This document shows positions 1-7,153 of a DNA stretch of 14,973 nt, piece after piece. The DNA comes from UBA1081 sp045639185 (lineage in GTDB: Bacteria > Bacillota > Clostridia > Oscillospirales > Acutalibacteraceae): assembly GCA_045639185.1 (NCBI GenBank), contig JAZUCO010000075.1, positions 1 to 14,973 on the forward strand. Direction: 5' to 3'. Within the stretch, counting starts at the first letter, position 1. Each line of letters opens with the position of its first letter. The position numbers and the translations under genes were made by a program. The notes beneath the pieces were generated by a model, which worked only from the letters and a program-made list of their open reading frames with translations, did not search any database and had not been told where the DNA came from.

Positions 1-1807
1 TATCAGGTTCGTTTTCACCAAGACCTTTTGAACGCTGGATAGTGTATTTCTTATCGCCGATTTCTTTGAGAGCATCTGCTTTTTCCTGCTCGTTATATGC
101 AAACCAGGTCTGATTGCCTGCTGTGATTTCGTAAAGCGGTGATTCGGCAATGAAAACTTTGCCCGCTTCAATGAGTGTAGGCATAAGAGCATAAATCATT
201 GTAAGGATAAGTGTTCTTATCTGGAATCCGTCTACGTCGGCATCGGTACAGATGATGACTTTACTCCAGCGGAGATTGTCAAGGTTGAATGTGGACATAT
301 TCTTGTTTGCCTTTGTCTTGACTTCAACACCGCAACCGAGCACTTTTATGAGGTCTGTGATGATTTCAGATTTGAATACCTTTGTATAATCAGCCTTAAG
401 ACAGTTGAGAATCTTACCTCTTACGGGCATAATAGCCTGAAAAGCTGAATCTCTTGCCTGCTTACAGGCACCCAATGCAGAGTCACCCTCTACTATGAAG
501 ATTTCTCTTTCTTCAATATCACGGCTTCGGCAGTCAACGAATTTTTCAACTCTGTCTGCCATACTGTTTGATGTTGCGAGAGTCTTCTGAAGGTTGAGTC
601 TTGTTGCTTCTGCTTTGACACGGCTTCTAAGATTAATGAGCACCTGGTCTGCAATGCGGTCTGCATCAAGCTTGTTTTCGATAAAGTAAATCTCAAGCTG
701 ATGTCTGAGGAAGTCCGTCATTGCCTGCTGAATGAATTTGTTTGTGATAGCTTTCTTTGTCTGATTTTCATATGAAGTCAGAGTTGAGAAAGATGAAACA
801 ATTATAACAAGACAGTCTTCAACATCCTGGAATGTAATCTTTCCGTCTGTCTTCGCATATTTACCTGTCTGCTTGAGGTAAGCATCAATCTGTGCAACAA
901 AAGCACTTCTTACAGCCTTGTCAGGTGCACCGCCATGCTCAAGCCAGCTTGAGTTGTGGTAATAATCCTTTAGCTGTTTTGTTTTTGAAAAAGCAAGTGC
1001 CACATTGATTTTAACTTTATATTCGGGCTTGTCTTCACGGTCGCGTCCCTTTTTCTCTGTCTGCCATACCTGAGTTGTGGTAAAAGCTTCCTCTCCGCAG
1101 AAGTTGTCAACATAATCCTTGATGCCGTTTTCATAAAGGATTTCTGTTGTTTCAAACTTTGTTTCTGTAAGCTGATTTTTGAATATAAACTTAAGACCGT
1201 TGTTTACAACAGCCTGTCTTTCAAGCACTTCCTTGAAATATTCTGCAGAAACATTGATATCTGTAAAAACATCAAGGTCAGGACGCCATTTTATTCTTGT
1301 GCCGGTATCACGTTTTGCATAAGGCTCTTCATTAAGACCTCCAACGGGCCAACCTTTCTCAAAACGGAGTGTATAACACATTCCGTCACGGTGAATTTCA
1401 GCTTCCATATATTCAGATGCAAACTGTGTTGCACAAAGACCGAGACCGTTAAGACCGAGAGAGTATTCGTAATTGCCTCCGTCATTGGTGTCATACTTAC
1501 CGCCTGCATACATTTCGCAGAAGAGAAGTTCCCAGTTAAATCTTTCTTCTTTGGGATTCCAGCCCACGGGCATACCACGTCCGAAGTCCTGAACTTCAAT
1601 TGAATTATCAAGAAATCTTGTAACAACAATTTTGTTTCCGTAACCTTCTCTTGCTTCGTCTATTGAGTTTGAAATAATTTCAAAAGCGGAATGCTGACAG
1701 CCGTCAATACCGTCTGAGCCGAAAATAACAGCAGGACGTTTTCTGACTTTGTCCGGTCCTTTGAGAACAACTATGTCTTCATTGCCGTAATCTTTTTTCT
1801 TTGCCAT
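1..1807 (-). CDS. Type IIA topoisomerase B subunit (GyrB/ParE-like), partial at left edge
   Basis: ATPase subunit of a DNA gyrase or topoisomerase IV-like enzyme, which would work with an A subunit that cuts DNA. 602 codons are visible; the C-terminus runs off the left edge. GHKL ATPase motifs can be read: FEIISNSIDEA (N box with the catalytic Glu), DFGRGMPV, GGKYD, GLNGLG, and the QTK loop as ENQTKKAITN. The Toprim part has EGDSALGA, MPVRGKILN and TDADVDG, so the metal-binding acidic residues are kept. It ends near RSKGLGENE, the usual RYKGLGE site. Several motifs differ from housekeeping GyrB: RPAVIFGSDG replaces RPGMYIGS, GLNGLG replaces GLHGVG, and FQIRTL replaces HIRTL. This fits a second, divergent B subunit known in many Clostridia rather than the main GyrB. 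The start is ATG at 1807 with GGAGG five bases upstream. The partner A subunit would be expected downstream, outside the window. The family is certain; the exact paralogue is inferred. Confidence 0.93.
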   Translation of the reverse strand, partial: MAKKKDYGNEDIVVLKGPDKVRKRPAVIFGSDGIDGCQHSAFEIISNSIDEAREGYGNKIVVTRFLDNSIEVQDFGRGMPVGWNPKEERFNWELLFCEMYAGGKYDTNDGGNYEYSLGLNGLGLCATQFASEYMEAEIHRDGMCYTLRFEKGWPVGGLNEEPYAKRDTGTRIKWRPDLDVFTDINVSAEYFKEVLERQAVVNNGLKFIFKNQLTETKFETTEILYENGIKDYVDNFCGEEAFTTTQVWQTEKKGRDREDKPEYKVKINVALAFSKTKQLKDYYHNSSWLEHGGAPDKAVRSAFVAQIDAYLKQTGKYAKTDGKITFQDVEDCLVIIVSSFSTLTSYENQTKKAITNKFIQQAMTDFLRHQLEIYFIENKLDADRIADQVLINLRSRVKAEATRLNLQKTLATSNSMADRVEKFVDCRSRDIEEREIFIVEGDSALGACKQARDSAFQAIMPVRGKILNCLKADYTKVFKSEIITDLIKVLGCGVEVKTKANKNMSTFNLDNLRWSKVIICTDADVDGFQIRTLILTMIYALMPTLIEAGKVFIAESPLYEITAGNQTWFAYNEQEKADALKEIGDKKYTIQRSKGLGENEPD

Positions 1808-1810
1808 GTC

Positions 1811-1817
1811 TTCCTCC
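1811..1817 (-). promoter_or_regulatory. Ribosome binding site of the topoisomerase B gene
   Basis: GGAGGAA on the minus strand lies a few bases before ATG at 1807 and fixes that start. The protein then begins MAKKKDYGNEDI, as expected for this subfamily. Confidence 0.8.
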
Positions 1818-1841
1818 ATTATATTGGAACTATACTATATT

Positions 1842-1869
1842 ATTATACAATATATTGAGTTTTCGTCAA
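1842..1869 (-). promoter_or_regulatory. Promoter of the topoisomerase B gene
   Basis: On the minus strand, TTGACG (1869-1864) and TATAAT (1847-1842) are 16 bases apart, a near-consensus sigma-A promoter. It sits about 35 bases before the start codon. Read from sequence, not tested. Confidence 0.65.
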
Positions 1870-1942
1870 TAGTGAAAATTTCATAAAATTTCCGTTGGTT
1901 TGATTGAAAATTAAAAAAAACTGAAAAAATTTCAAAAAAGAC

Positions 1943-1971
1943 TTGATTTTTGTTTTTTGATGTGATAATAT
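1943..1971 (+). promoter_or_regulatory. Promoter of secG (and probably tRNA-Lys)
   Basis: TTGATT at 1943-1948 and TAATAT at 1966-1971 are 17 bases apart. An overlapping choice is GATAAT at 1964-1969 with an upstream TG, an extended -10, with a 15-base spacer. It faces away from the topoisomerase promoter, so the two genes are divergent. The leader before secG is about 55-60 bases. Confidence 0.5.
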
Positions 1972-1977
1972 ACATAG

Positions 1978-2004
1978 GCAATGTTCGTTGCAGGGTTATC
2001 CTGC
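1978..2004 (+). promoter_or_regulatory. Two overlapping small hairpins in the secG leader
   Basis: GCAA (1978-1981) can pair with TTGC (1988-1991), and GCAGG (1990-1994) can pair with CCTGC (2000-2004). The two stems share 1990-1991, so they exclude each other. The stems are short (4 and 5 bp). There is no U-run after the second, so it is not a terminator. Any regulatory role is speculation. Confidence 0.2.
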
Positions 2005-2018
2005 GTAAAAAAATCAGA

Positions 2019-2023
2019 AAGGA
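2019..2023 (+). promoter_or_regulatory. Ribosome binding site deciding the secG start
   Basis: AAGGA ten bases before ATG 2034. The alternative upstream TTG at 1950 has no Shine-Dalgarno sequence and lies inside the promoter. Confidence 0.7.
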
Positions 2024-2033
2024 TTTAAGGAAA

Positions 2034-2285
2034 ATGACTGTAGCATCATATATTCTCGGTGGCGTGTTAATCGTTATCTCAATTCTTCTCATAATCCTCG
2101 TTCTTCTCCAGGAGAGCAAACAGCAGGGTCTTTCAGGTGCAATTGCAGGCGGTTCTGATACTTTCTTCGGCAAGAATAAAGGCCGTACAGCAGAAGCTAA
2201 GCTTGAAAAACTCACAAAGATTCTTTCAGCAGCATTTATCGTTCTCACTCTGGTTACTACACTCGTTGTGGGTGCACTTTCCTAA
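2034..2285 (+). CDS. secG: SecG, preprotein translocase subunit
   Basis: Small membrane subunit of the SecYEG channel that helps SecA push unfolded proteins across the cytoplasmic membrane. 83 residues, a normal length for Gram-positive SecG. Two hydrophobic helices are visible, at about residues 4-25 and 63-82. Between them lies the family signature: VLLQESKQQGLSGAI, then GGSDTFFGKNKGRT. The frame stays open upstream to 1950, but the extra N-terminus has no family match. ATG at 2034 has AAGGA at 2019-2023 and puts the first helix at the N-terminus, so this start was chosen. The gene has its own promoter and is followed 21 bases later by tRNA-Lys, with no terminator between. Confidence 0.95.
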   Translation: MTVASYILGGVLIVISILLIILVLLQESKQQGLSGAIAGGSDTFFGKNKGRTAEAKLEKLTKILSAAFIVLTLVTTLVVGALS

Positions 2286-2306
2286 GTGAAAATTGTAAAT
2301 AACTGT

Positions 2307-2382
2307 GATTCAGTAGCTCAGTCGGCAGAGCACCTGCCTTTTAAGCAGGGTGTCCGGGGTTCGAATCCCCGCTGAGTCACCA
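2307..2382 (+). tRNA. tRNA-Lys (anticodon TTT)
   Basis: A full 76-base cloverleaf can be drawn. The acceptor stem GATTCAG (2307-2313) pairs with CTGAGTC (2372-2378), with one G-T pair. The D stem is GCTC/GAGC. The anticodon stem CCTGC/GCAGG encloses loop CTTTTAA, with TTT at 2340-2342. The T stem CGGGG/CCCCG encloses TTCGAAT. The discriminator base is A2379 and CCA is encoded at 2380-2382. It reads the lysine codons AAA and AAG. It is probably made by processing of the secG transcript. Confidence 0.97.
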
Positions 2383-2428
2383 AGAAAACCTCTTTTGTCT
2401 TTTGGCAGAAGAGGTTTTCTTTTTATTT
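2383..2428 (+). terminator. Intrinsic terminator after tRNA-Lys
   Basis: AGAAAACCTCTT (2383-2394) pairs with AAGAGGTTTTCT (2409-2420) in a 12-bp stem, extendable by three pairs, followed by a T-rich tail. It directly follows the tRNA CCA end and closes the secG-tRNA transcript. Confidence 0.88.
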
Positions 2429-2514
2429 TACAATATTTTCTGAGCAAAAACAATATGCTCCTTAATATATAATAAAAAATATAAAAATAATTAATTACAA
2501 TATTGTTAAAATTA

Positions 2515-2543
2515 TTGAAATTAATAATTTGTTTTGTTATAAT
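2515..2543 (+). promoter_or_regulatory. Promoter of the SH3b-PBP-ruvX operon
   Basis: TTGAAA (2515-2520) and TATAAT (2538-2543) are 17 bases apart, almost the sigma-A consensus, in a very AT-rich stretch. It lies about 40 bases before the first gene of the operon and is the only clear promoter before 6000. Confidence 0.75.
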
Positions 2544-2582
2544 TTACACTAAGAAAATAATTTCTTTCCGGAGGTTAAAAAT

Positions 2583-3095
2583 ATGTCAAAAATGGATTCA
2601 GTAAAAGAATTTTTACAGGTTGCAGCAGACAAGGCTGCTAAGTTTATTGCTTTTGTTATCAATAAGGCAAAAGAACTTTTTGAAAAGCTCAAAAAGTCAG
2701 ACAGACGCTCAATTATTCTCATCAGCGTTGCTGCAGTTCTTGTTATTGTTCTTTTCGCTCTTATTATCAACGGTATTGCAAAGAAAGACAAGAAAGATCC
2801 CATCGAATCTGAACAGCCTTCAAACATCGTTGAAATTACAACAGATGCACCTGAAGCAGATATTCCCGTAAGCAGCAGCGGTTTTTACACAGTAAGCACA
2901 GGCGATATCAACAATCTCAACTACCGTCGTGCTCCTGATGCAAGTGCAGAAAAGATCGGCAGCTTCAAAAACGGTGACAAGCTTGAAGTTATTTATGTTT
3001 ACAAAAGCGATGTAAATAGTTCTTCAAGCGGTTGGGGACTTGTAGAATACAACGGTCAGATCGGCTGGGTATCAATGCAGTATCTTGTAAAATAA
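2583..3095 (+). CDS. Membrane-anchored SH3b-domain protein
   Basis: Small protein of 170 residues, with no enzyme motif seen. Residues 1-42 are a lysine-rich, helical, cytoplasmic-type segment. About 43-65 is one strong membrane helix (SIILISVAAVLVIVLFALII). About 66-98 is a polar linker rich in Glu, Ser and Pro. Residues 99-170 are a bacterial SH3 (SH3b) domain, with NLNYRRAPDASAEKIGSF at its start and GQIGWVSMQYL at its end. SH3b domains outside the cell commonly bind peptidoglycan or wall peptides. Topology is therefore probably N-in, SH3b out. The start ATG has GGAGG eight bases upstream. A class A PBP gene follows after 34 bases, so a role in assisting or localising wall synthesis is likely, but this is inferred from context only. 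Confidence 0.85.
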   Translation: MSKMDSVKEFLQVAADKAAKFIAFVINKAKELFEKLKKSDRRSIILISVAAVLVIVLFALIINGIAKKDKKDPIESEQPSNIVEITTDAPEADIPVSSSGFYTVSTGDINNLNYRRAPDASAEKIGSFKNGDKLEVIYVYKSDVNSSSSGWGLVEYNGQIGWVSMQYLVK

Positions 3096-3129
3096 TTTTT
3101 ATTCTTGATTATATACGGGAGGGAAATAA

Positions 3130-5583
3130 ATGTCCGATATAAATAACGAGAATTTAACAGGGCATGAAAACAGCCGCAAAGTCGGCGGCAGTAAAAACAC
3201 ACCCGTTGAAAATTCAGAAATTGTCAATGAACCTACAAAGTATGTGAATATTGATGAAGTTCCCGAAGTTGATCTGTTCGGTATGAGAAACAGTCAGACA
3301 ATTGTTGAGGAAGAAGAGTCAGAAAACAAGAAGACAAAATCTGACGAAAAGAAAAAGAAGAAAAAACCTGCTAAAAAGAAAAGGCAGAGAAAAGAACATA
3401 AGAAAACAAGACGCTTCTTCATTCTTATGTGTTCTCTTTTCCTTGTGGGACTTATCTCAGTTTCTTCAGTAGGCATATATGTGCTTAAATATATGTCAGA
3501 CTTTGTTAACGGTCCCGTTGCTATTGACCTTGATGAGTATAAACTCAATCAGAGTCAGACAACAATTCTTTACACACTTGATGAGCACGGCAGGGAAGTC
3601 GAACTTATAAGACTTCACGGCGAAGAGAACCGTATCTGGGTTAATCTCAACGATATGCCTCAGGATCTTCAGGATGCATTCATTGCACTTGAAGATATGC
3701 GATTCAAAAAACATTCAGGTGTTGACTGGAGAAGAACAATCTCAGTTATGGTTATTCCTTCCAATCACGGTGAAGGCGGTTCAACAATCACTCAGCAGCT
3801 TATCAAGAACCTTACAGGTGAAAGACAGACAACTTTCATAAGAAAGTTCAAAGAAATTCAGAATGCCCTCAATCTTGAGAAGCATTATTCAAAAGAAACC
3901 ATTCTTGAAGCATATCTCAATACGCTTTATCTTGATGCAGGTTGCTACGGTGTTCAGACAGCTTCTGAATACTACTTCGGTAAAGATGTTGACGAGCTTA
4001 CGCTTGCAGAATGTGCTTGTATTGCAGCAATCACTCAGGCTCCCAGAGCAAACAATCCTATCCTCAATCCTGAAAAGAATAAGGAAAGACGAGAATTTGC
4101 TCTCAAATGTATGCTTGAGCAGGAATATATCACTCAGGAAGAATATAAAGCAGCTCTCGAGTATGACTTTACATTCACAACAGACGATGATTATGTTCCC
4201 AAGGATGACGACAAAGACGAAGTTACTGATGATATGATCGAAGTTGATGAAAACAATGTAGGTCAGACTCAGGAAAAAGAAGCAGTACAGAGCTACTACG
4301 TTGACTATGTTATTGATAAAGTCATCAACGACCTTATGGTAACAAGCGGTTATTCATATAATGATGCATGGCGACTTGTTTATTACGGCGGATTGAAAAT
4401 CCACGTTGCCGTTGACACAGAGATTCAGTCAGCAATGGAAGATATGTATTATAACCGTAAAGGATTCCCCGATTCCGTAAACTCCTACGGTGAGGAAGTT
4501 CAGTCAAGTATGGTTATTATGGATTACAGCGGCAGAGTGCTTGGCATTGTAGGTCAGGCAGGCGAGAAGCAGGGCGCACGAAGCCTGAATATCGCAACTG
4601 ATTCAAGACGTCAGCCCGGTTCATCAATCAAACCTCTCAGCGTTTACTCACTTGCTATTGACAGTAATATGTACACTTGGTCATATCCCAAAGTTCAGAA
4701 CTACGGAATTATGATCAACGGTGAAAGATGGCCTCTCAATTACGGTGGAGATCCCGGTGCTGAAGACAGATATGAAACACTTCAGCAGGCACTTGCACCT
4801 TCACACAATACCGTACCTGCACAGATTGTCAATAAGCTTGGTATTTCAAGATGTTATAACTGGCTTATCGATAAATTCAAGTTCACTTCACTTGAAGAGG
4901 ATGATCAGACTTATTCATCAATGGCTGTAGGCGGTATGACACACGGTGTTTACGGAATTGAAATGTGTGCAGCATATTCAACATTCGGTAACGGCGGAGT
5001 TTATTACGAACCTTATTGCTATTATACAGTAACAAACAGCTCAGGCTCAAAGGTTTACCTCACAAGAAATGACTCAGGTGAGCAGGTTATGGACAGAGCT
5101 ACTGCTGATGTTATGAATAAAATGCTTCAGACTGTTGCAACAGCATCAGACGGTACAGCAAGAGCATACAGAGTCACAGGCTTTGATATGTTCGCAAAAA
5201 CAGGTACCACATCAAACGAAAAAGACCGTTGGTTCATCGGTGGTACACCCTATTATGTCTGCTCCGTATGGATGGGTTATGCAGAACACGCAGAAGAGCT
5301 TGATTTCTCAACAAACTACTGCGGTCAGCTTTATCAGAACATTATGAACGAGATTCATCAGAATCTTCCTGCAAAGGATTTTGAATTCAGTGATGAAATC
5401 GTGAAAAAATCATATTGTGCAAAGTCAGGTCTTATCGCAAGTTCAAACTGTGCTGTTGGTGGCACAGGCTGGTATAAGACAGATGCAATTCCCTCAACCT
5501 GTACAGCTTGTTCAGGTATGGCAGAAACAACAGCTCCTCCTGCTGAAGGTGACAATGTTGCAGATGTCGTTGCAGGAGAATAA
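3130..5583 (+). CDS. Class A penicillin-binding protein (PBP1A family)
   Basis: Bifunctional peptidoglycan synthase of 817 residues. The glycosyltransferase polymerises lipid II and the transpeptidase crosslinks stem peptides outside the membrane. Residues 1-95 are cytoplasmic with a dense lysine stretch, and the single membrane helix is about 96-119. The GT51 domain has the catalytic motif EDMRFKKHSGVD (E188), GGSTITQQL (S218 region), and the RKFKEI and LEAYLNTLYL segments. An acidic insert rich in Asp and Glu lies at about 345-385. The transpeptidase has SSIK with catalytic S498 and K501, SHN at 558-560 and KTGT at 690-693, so all three active-site motifs are intact. The C-terminus (about 755-800) has four cysteines around AKSGLIASSNC, as in other clostridial homologues. 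GGAGGG precedes the ATG by six bases. It is the second gene of an operon; ruvX starts three bases after its stop. Confidence 0.96.
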   Translation: MSDINNENLTGHENSRKVGGSKNTPVENSEIVNEPTKYVNIDEVPEVDLFGMRNSQTIVEEEESENKKTKSDEKKKKKKPAKKKRQRKEHKKTRRFFILMCSLFLVGLISVSSVGIYVLKYMSDFVNGPVAIDLDEYKLNQSQTTILYTLDEHGREVELIRLHGEENRIWVNLNDMPQDLQDAFIALEDMRFKKHSGVDWRRTISVMVIPSNHGEGGSTITQQLIKNLTGERQTTFIRKFKEIQNALNLEKHYSKETILEAYLNTLYLDAGCYGVQTASEYYFGKDVDELTLAECACIAAITQAPRANNPILNPEKNKERREFALKCMLEQEYITQEEYKAALEYDFTFTTDDDYVPKDDDKDEVTDDMIEVDENNVGQTQEKEAVQSYYVDYVIDKVINDLMVTSGYSYNDAWRLVYYGGLKIHVAVDTEIQSAMEDMYYNRKGFPDSVNSYGEEVQSSMVIMDYSGRVLGIVGQAGEKQGARSLNIATDSRRQPGSSIKPLSVYSLAIDSNMYTWSYPKVQNYGIMINGERWPLNYGGDPGAEDRYETLQQALAPSHNTVPAQIVNKLGISRCYNWLIDKFKFTSLEEDDQTYSSMAVGGMTHGVYGIEMCAAYSTFGNGGVYYEPYCYYTVTNSSGSKVYLTRNDSGEQVMDRATADVMNKMLQTVATASDGTARAYRVTGFDMFAKTGTTSNEKDRWFIGGTPYYVCSVWMGYAEHAEELDFSTNYCGQLYQNIMNEIHQNLPAKDFEFSDEIVKKSYCAKSGLIASSNCAVGGTGWYKTDAIPSTCTACSGMAETTAPPAEGDNVADVVAGE

Positions 5584-5586
5584 CAG

Positions 5587-6000
5587 ATGATTATTATGTC
5601 AGTTGACTACGGTGACGTCAGAACAGGCGTTGCCGTATGTGATAAAAATGAGATTCTTGCATCTCCCGTTACAGTTATTACTGAGAGAGATGCAGATGCT
5701 CTTGTTGAAAAAATCATAACACTTGCAAAAGAACGAAATGTTCAGATGTTTGTTGTGGGACTTCCAAAAAATATGGACGGTTCAGAAGGTTTCAGAGCAG
5801 ATGCCTGCAAGCAGTTTGCGGCAAATCTTCAGGAAAAGTCAGGTCTTACCGTCGATATGTATGATGAACGTCTTACAACCGTTTCAGCACACAATGCGCT
5901 GAATATGACAAACACAAGAGGAAAAAAAAGAAAAGCCGTTGTTGACGCTGTTTCTGCAGTTATGATACTTGACGACTATATGGCATCACGAAAAAGATAG
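5587..6000 (+). CDS. ruvX: RuvX/YqgF, Holliday junction resolvase-like RNase H-fold nuclease
   Basis: A 137-residue protein of the YqgF family, the usual length. The family is linked to Holliday junction resolution and, in E. coli, to 16S rRNA 5' end maturation. Motifs are clear: VDYGDVRTGVAVCD near the N-terminus, VGLPKNMDGSEG in the middle, DERLTTVSA, and KAVVDAVSAVMILDDY at the C-terminus. The expected acidic metal ligands are D7, E94 and D120. Start 5587 is supported by AGGAGA at 5574-5579, which lies in the last codons of the PBP gene. Met4 (5596) is a possible alternative. With only three bases between genes it is translationally coupled to the PBP gene, and a strong terminator follows one base after its stop. 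Confidence 0.95.
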   Translation: MIIMSVDYGDVRTGVAVCDKNEILASPVTVITERDADALVEKIITLAKERNVQMFVVGLPKNMDGSEGFRADACKQFAANLQEKSGLTVDMYDERLTTVSAHNALNMTNTRGKKRKAVVDAVSAVMILDDYMASRKR

Positions 6001-6036
6001 AAAAAAGTTCTCTATGTTAATAGAGAACTTTTTTTT
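6001..6036. terminator. Bidirectional terminator between ruvX and the convergent dockerin gene
   Basis: AAAGTTCTCTAT pairs with ATAGAGAACTTT around loop GTTA, flanked by an A-run on the left and a T-run on the right. Each strand therefore gives a perfect stem followed by U. It ends the SH3b-PBP-ruvX transcript on plus and the dockerin gene (stop at 6063) on minus. Confidence 0.92.
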
Positions 6037-6062
6037 TGATATATGTTGTTTATATTTGACTT

Positions 6063-6926
6063 TCAGAATCTTACAAGTTTTGCTGCAGCTCTGAGAATGA
6101 GTCTTGCATCAATGCTGTTAACAATATTGTCTTCATTTACATCGCAAGCGATTTCTGCTTTTGTTGTAAGTTTTTCTAATTTAGCAGCAACACGCAAAGC
6201 AAGCCTTGCATCTGCAGCATCTATTTCGTTATCTCCGTTTACATCACCTTTTAATTGGCAGTCCGGTATTTCCACATTCAGTGTGATACCTTGTACATTC
6301 TCAAAATCCACAGTGAATTGATATGTTCCCAAAGGAAGAGTTTTTAAGTAATCAGCATAAAATGTAATATAACATAAATGCCCCAAAAATCTTAAATTGA
6401 AGCAGTCAGCATCAAGAATTTTGTTATCAATTGTAATTTGGTTGAACAATTCTCTTGTGAGAGGGTAATTAATATCCGAAAGAGAAAATGTGATGGATGA
6501 ACCATTCCATTCTTTTGTTTCAAGTATCGAATTTTCAAGCTCAACTTTATTTTTTGCAACATATAACAAGAGACGTATTGTTATTTCTGTATATGCGGCA
6601 TCAAAATAGTAATGACCATCGGAAAGGGTATTAAGAAAATCCTCTTTTAGTGTAAGATTTATCATTCCGTCAATATTATCTATGGTATAAAAATTTGCAT
6701 CGATTTTGCTATTGTTATAAAAAAGATATTCAAAATTTTCAAATCGAAGCTGTTCATTTAATGATGAATTGCCGTTTGTGTCTTTTATCACTACATTCGC
6801 ATTTCCACTACCTTGCCATACATCAAATTTTATGTAATAGTCATCAATTGTACTTTTTGCTGAAGCTGTAACAATCATTGATATATTAATAAACAGGCAC
6901 AGTAATATTGCTATAATCTTTTTCAT
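6063..6926 (-). CDS. Secreted dockerin protein with tandem X2-like modules
   Basis: A 287-residue exported protein with no catalytic motif. Residues 1-23 are a signal peptide (MKKIIAILLCLFINISMIVT then ASA). About 24-220 seems to hold two similar beta-rich modules, each ending in a pattern like DFLNTLSDGHYYFDAAY and YLKTLPLGTYQFTVDF. That second pattern resembles CBM_X2/Ig-like modules of cellulosomal proteins. Residues 227-287 form a type I dockerin with two calcium-loop repeats, GDVNGDNEIDAADARLALR and DVNEDNIVNSIDARLILR, with Asp or Asn at the ligand positions. The dockerin should bind a cohesin on a scaffold protein encoded elsewhere. AGGAGG lies nine bases before the ATG. The gene stands alone between convergent ruvX and divergent yebC, and looks more AT-rich than its neighbours. 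The dockerin is certain; the X2 assignment is moderate. Confidence 0.88.
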   Translation of the reverse strand: MKKIIAILLCLFINISMIVTASAKSTIDDYYIKFDVWQGSGNANVVIKDTNGNSSLNEQLRFENFEYLFYNNSKIDANFYTIDNIDGMINLTLKEDFLNTLSDGHYYFDAAYTEITIRLLLYVAKNKVELENSILETKEWNGSSITFSLSDINYPLTRELFNQITIDNKILDADCFNLRFLGHLCYITFYADYLKTLPLGTYQFTVDFENVQGITLNVEIPDCQLKGDVNGDNEIDAADARLALRVAAKLEKLTTKAEIACDVNEDNIVNSIDARLILRAAAKLVRF

Positions 6927-6935
6927 TTTATAATG

Positions 6936-6941
6936 CCTCCT
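6936..6941 (-). promoter_or_regulatory. Ribosome binding site of the dockerin gene
   Basis: A perfect AGGAGG on the minus strand, nine bases before ATG 6926. It confirms the start just ahead of the signal peptide. Confidence 0.85.
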
Positions 6942-7003
6942 ATTTGAATAAATTTTTTAGATTTTATTTTTCAAACCATTGGAATCACATACTTTATATT
7001 TTA

Positions 7004-7032
7004 AGGATAAACGAAATTTTTTTTTATGTCAA
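7004..7032 (-). promoter_or_regulatory. Promoter candidate of the dockerin gene
   Basis: On the minus strand TTGACA (7032-7027) is a perfect -35, with TATCCT (7009-7004) 17 bases on as an imperfect -10. It leaves a leader of about 70 bases. It is back to back with the yebC promoter. Confidence 0.45.
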
Positions 7033-7091
7033 TGTTATTTCTTGGAAAAATATGTTAAAAATAAATAAAAAAGAAAAAGAGGAAAAGACTG

Positions 7092-7120
7092 TTGACGAAC
7101 TGATAAAATGGTGGTAAAAT
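7092..7120 (+). promoter_or_regulatory. Promoter of yebC
   Basis: TTGACG (7092-7097) and TAAAAT (7115-7120) are 17 bases apart, close to the sigma-A consensus. They sit just before the ribosome binding site of yebC. Confidence 0.75.
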
Positions 7121-7140
7121 ATATAAGATAAAATTTATGT

Positions 7141-7148
7141 AAAGGTGA
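7141..7148 (+). promoter_or_regulatory. Ribosome binding site deciding the yebC start
   Basis: AAAGGTGA lies five bases before ATG 7154. The GTG at 7145 is part of this site, so it cannot be the start even though the frame is open there. Confidence 0.75.
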
Positions 7149-7153
7149 TTTTT

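Noticed and set aside
1291..1629. Open frames of 70-112 codons on both strands inside the topoisomerase gene
   Set aside because: They are shadows of the real minus-strand frame, without ribosome binding sites or recognisable domains.
1906..1937. TTGAAA ... TTTCAA inverted repeat as a terminator
   Set aside because: The pairing is six AT-rich bases with a long A-rich loop and no U-run, and it lies in a divergent promoter region where no transcript should end.
1950..2033. N-terminal extension of secG by 28 codons
   Set aside because: It starts with TTG inside the likely promoter, has no ribosome binding site and no SecG similarity. ATG 2034 fits the family.
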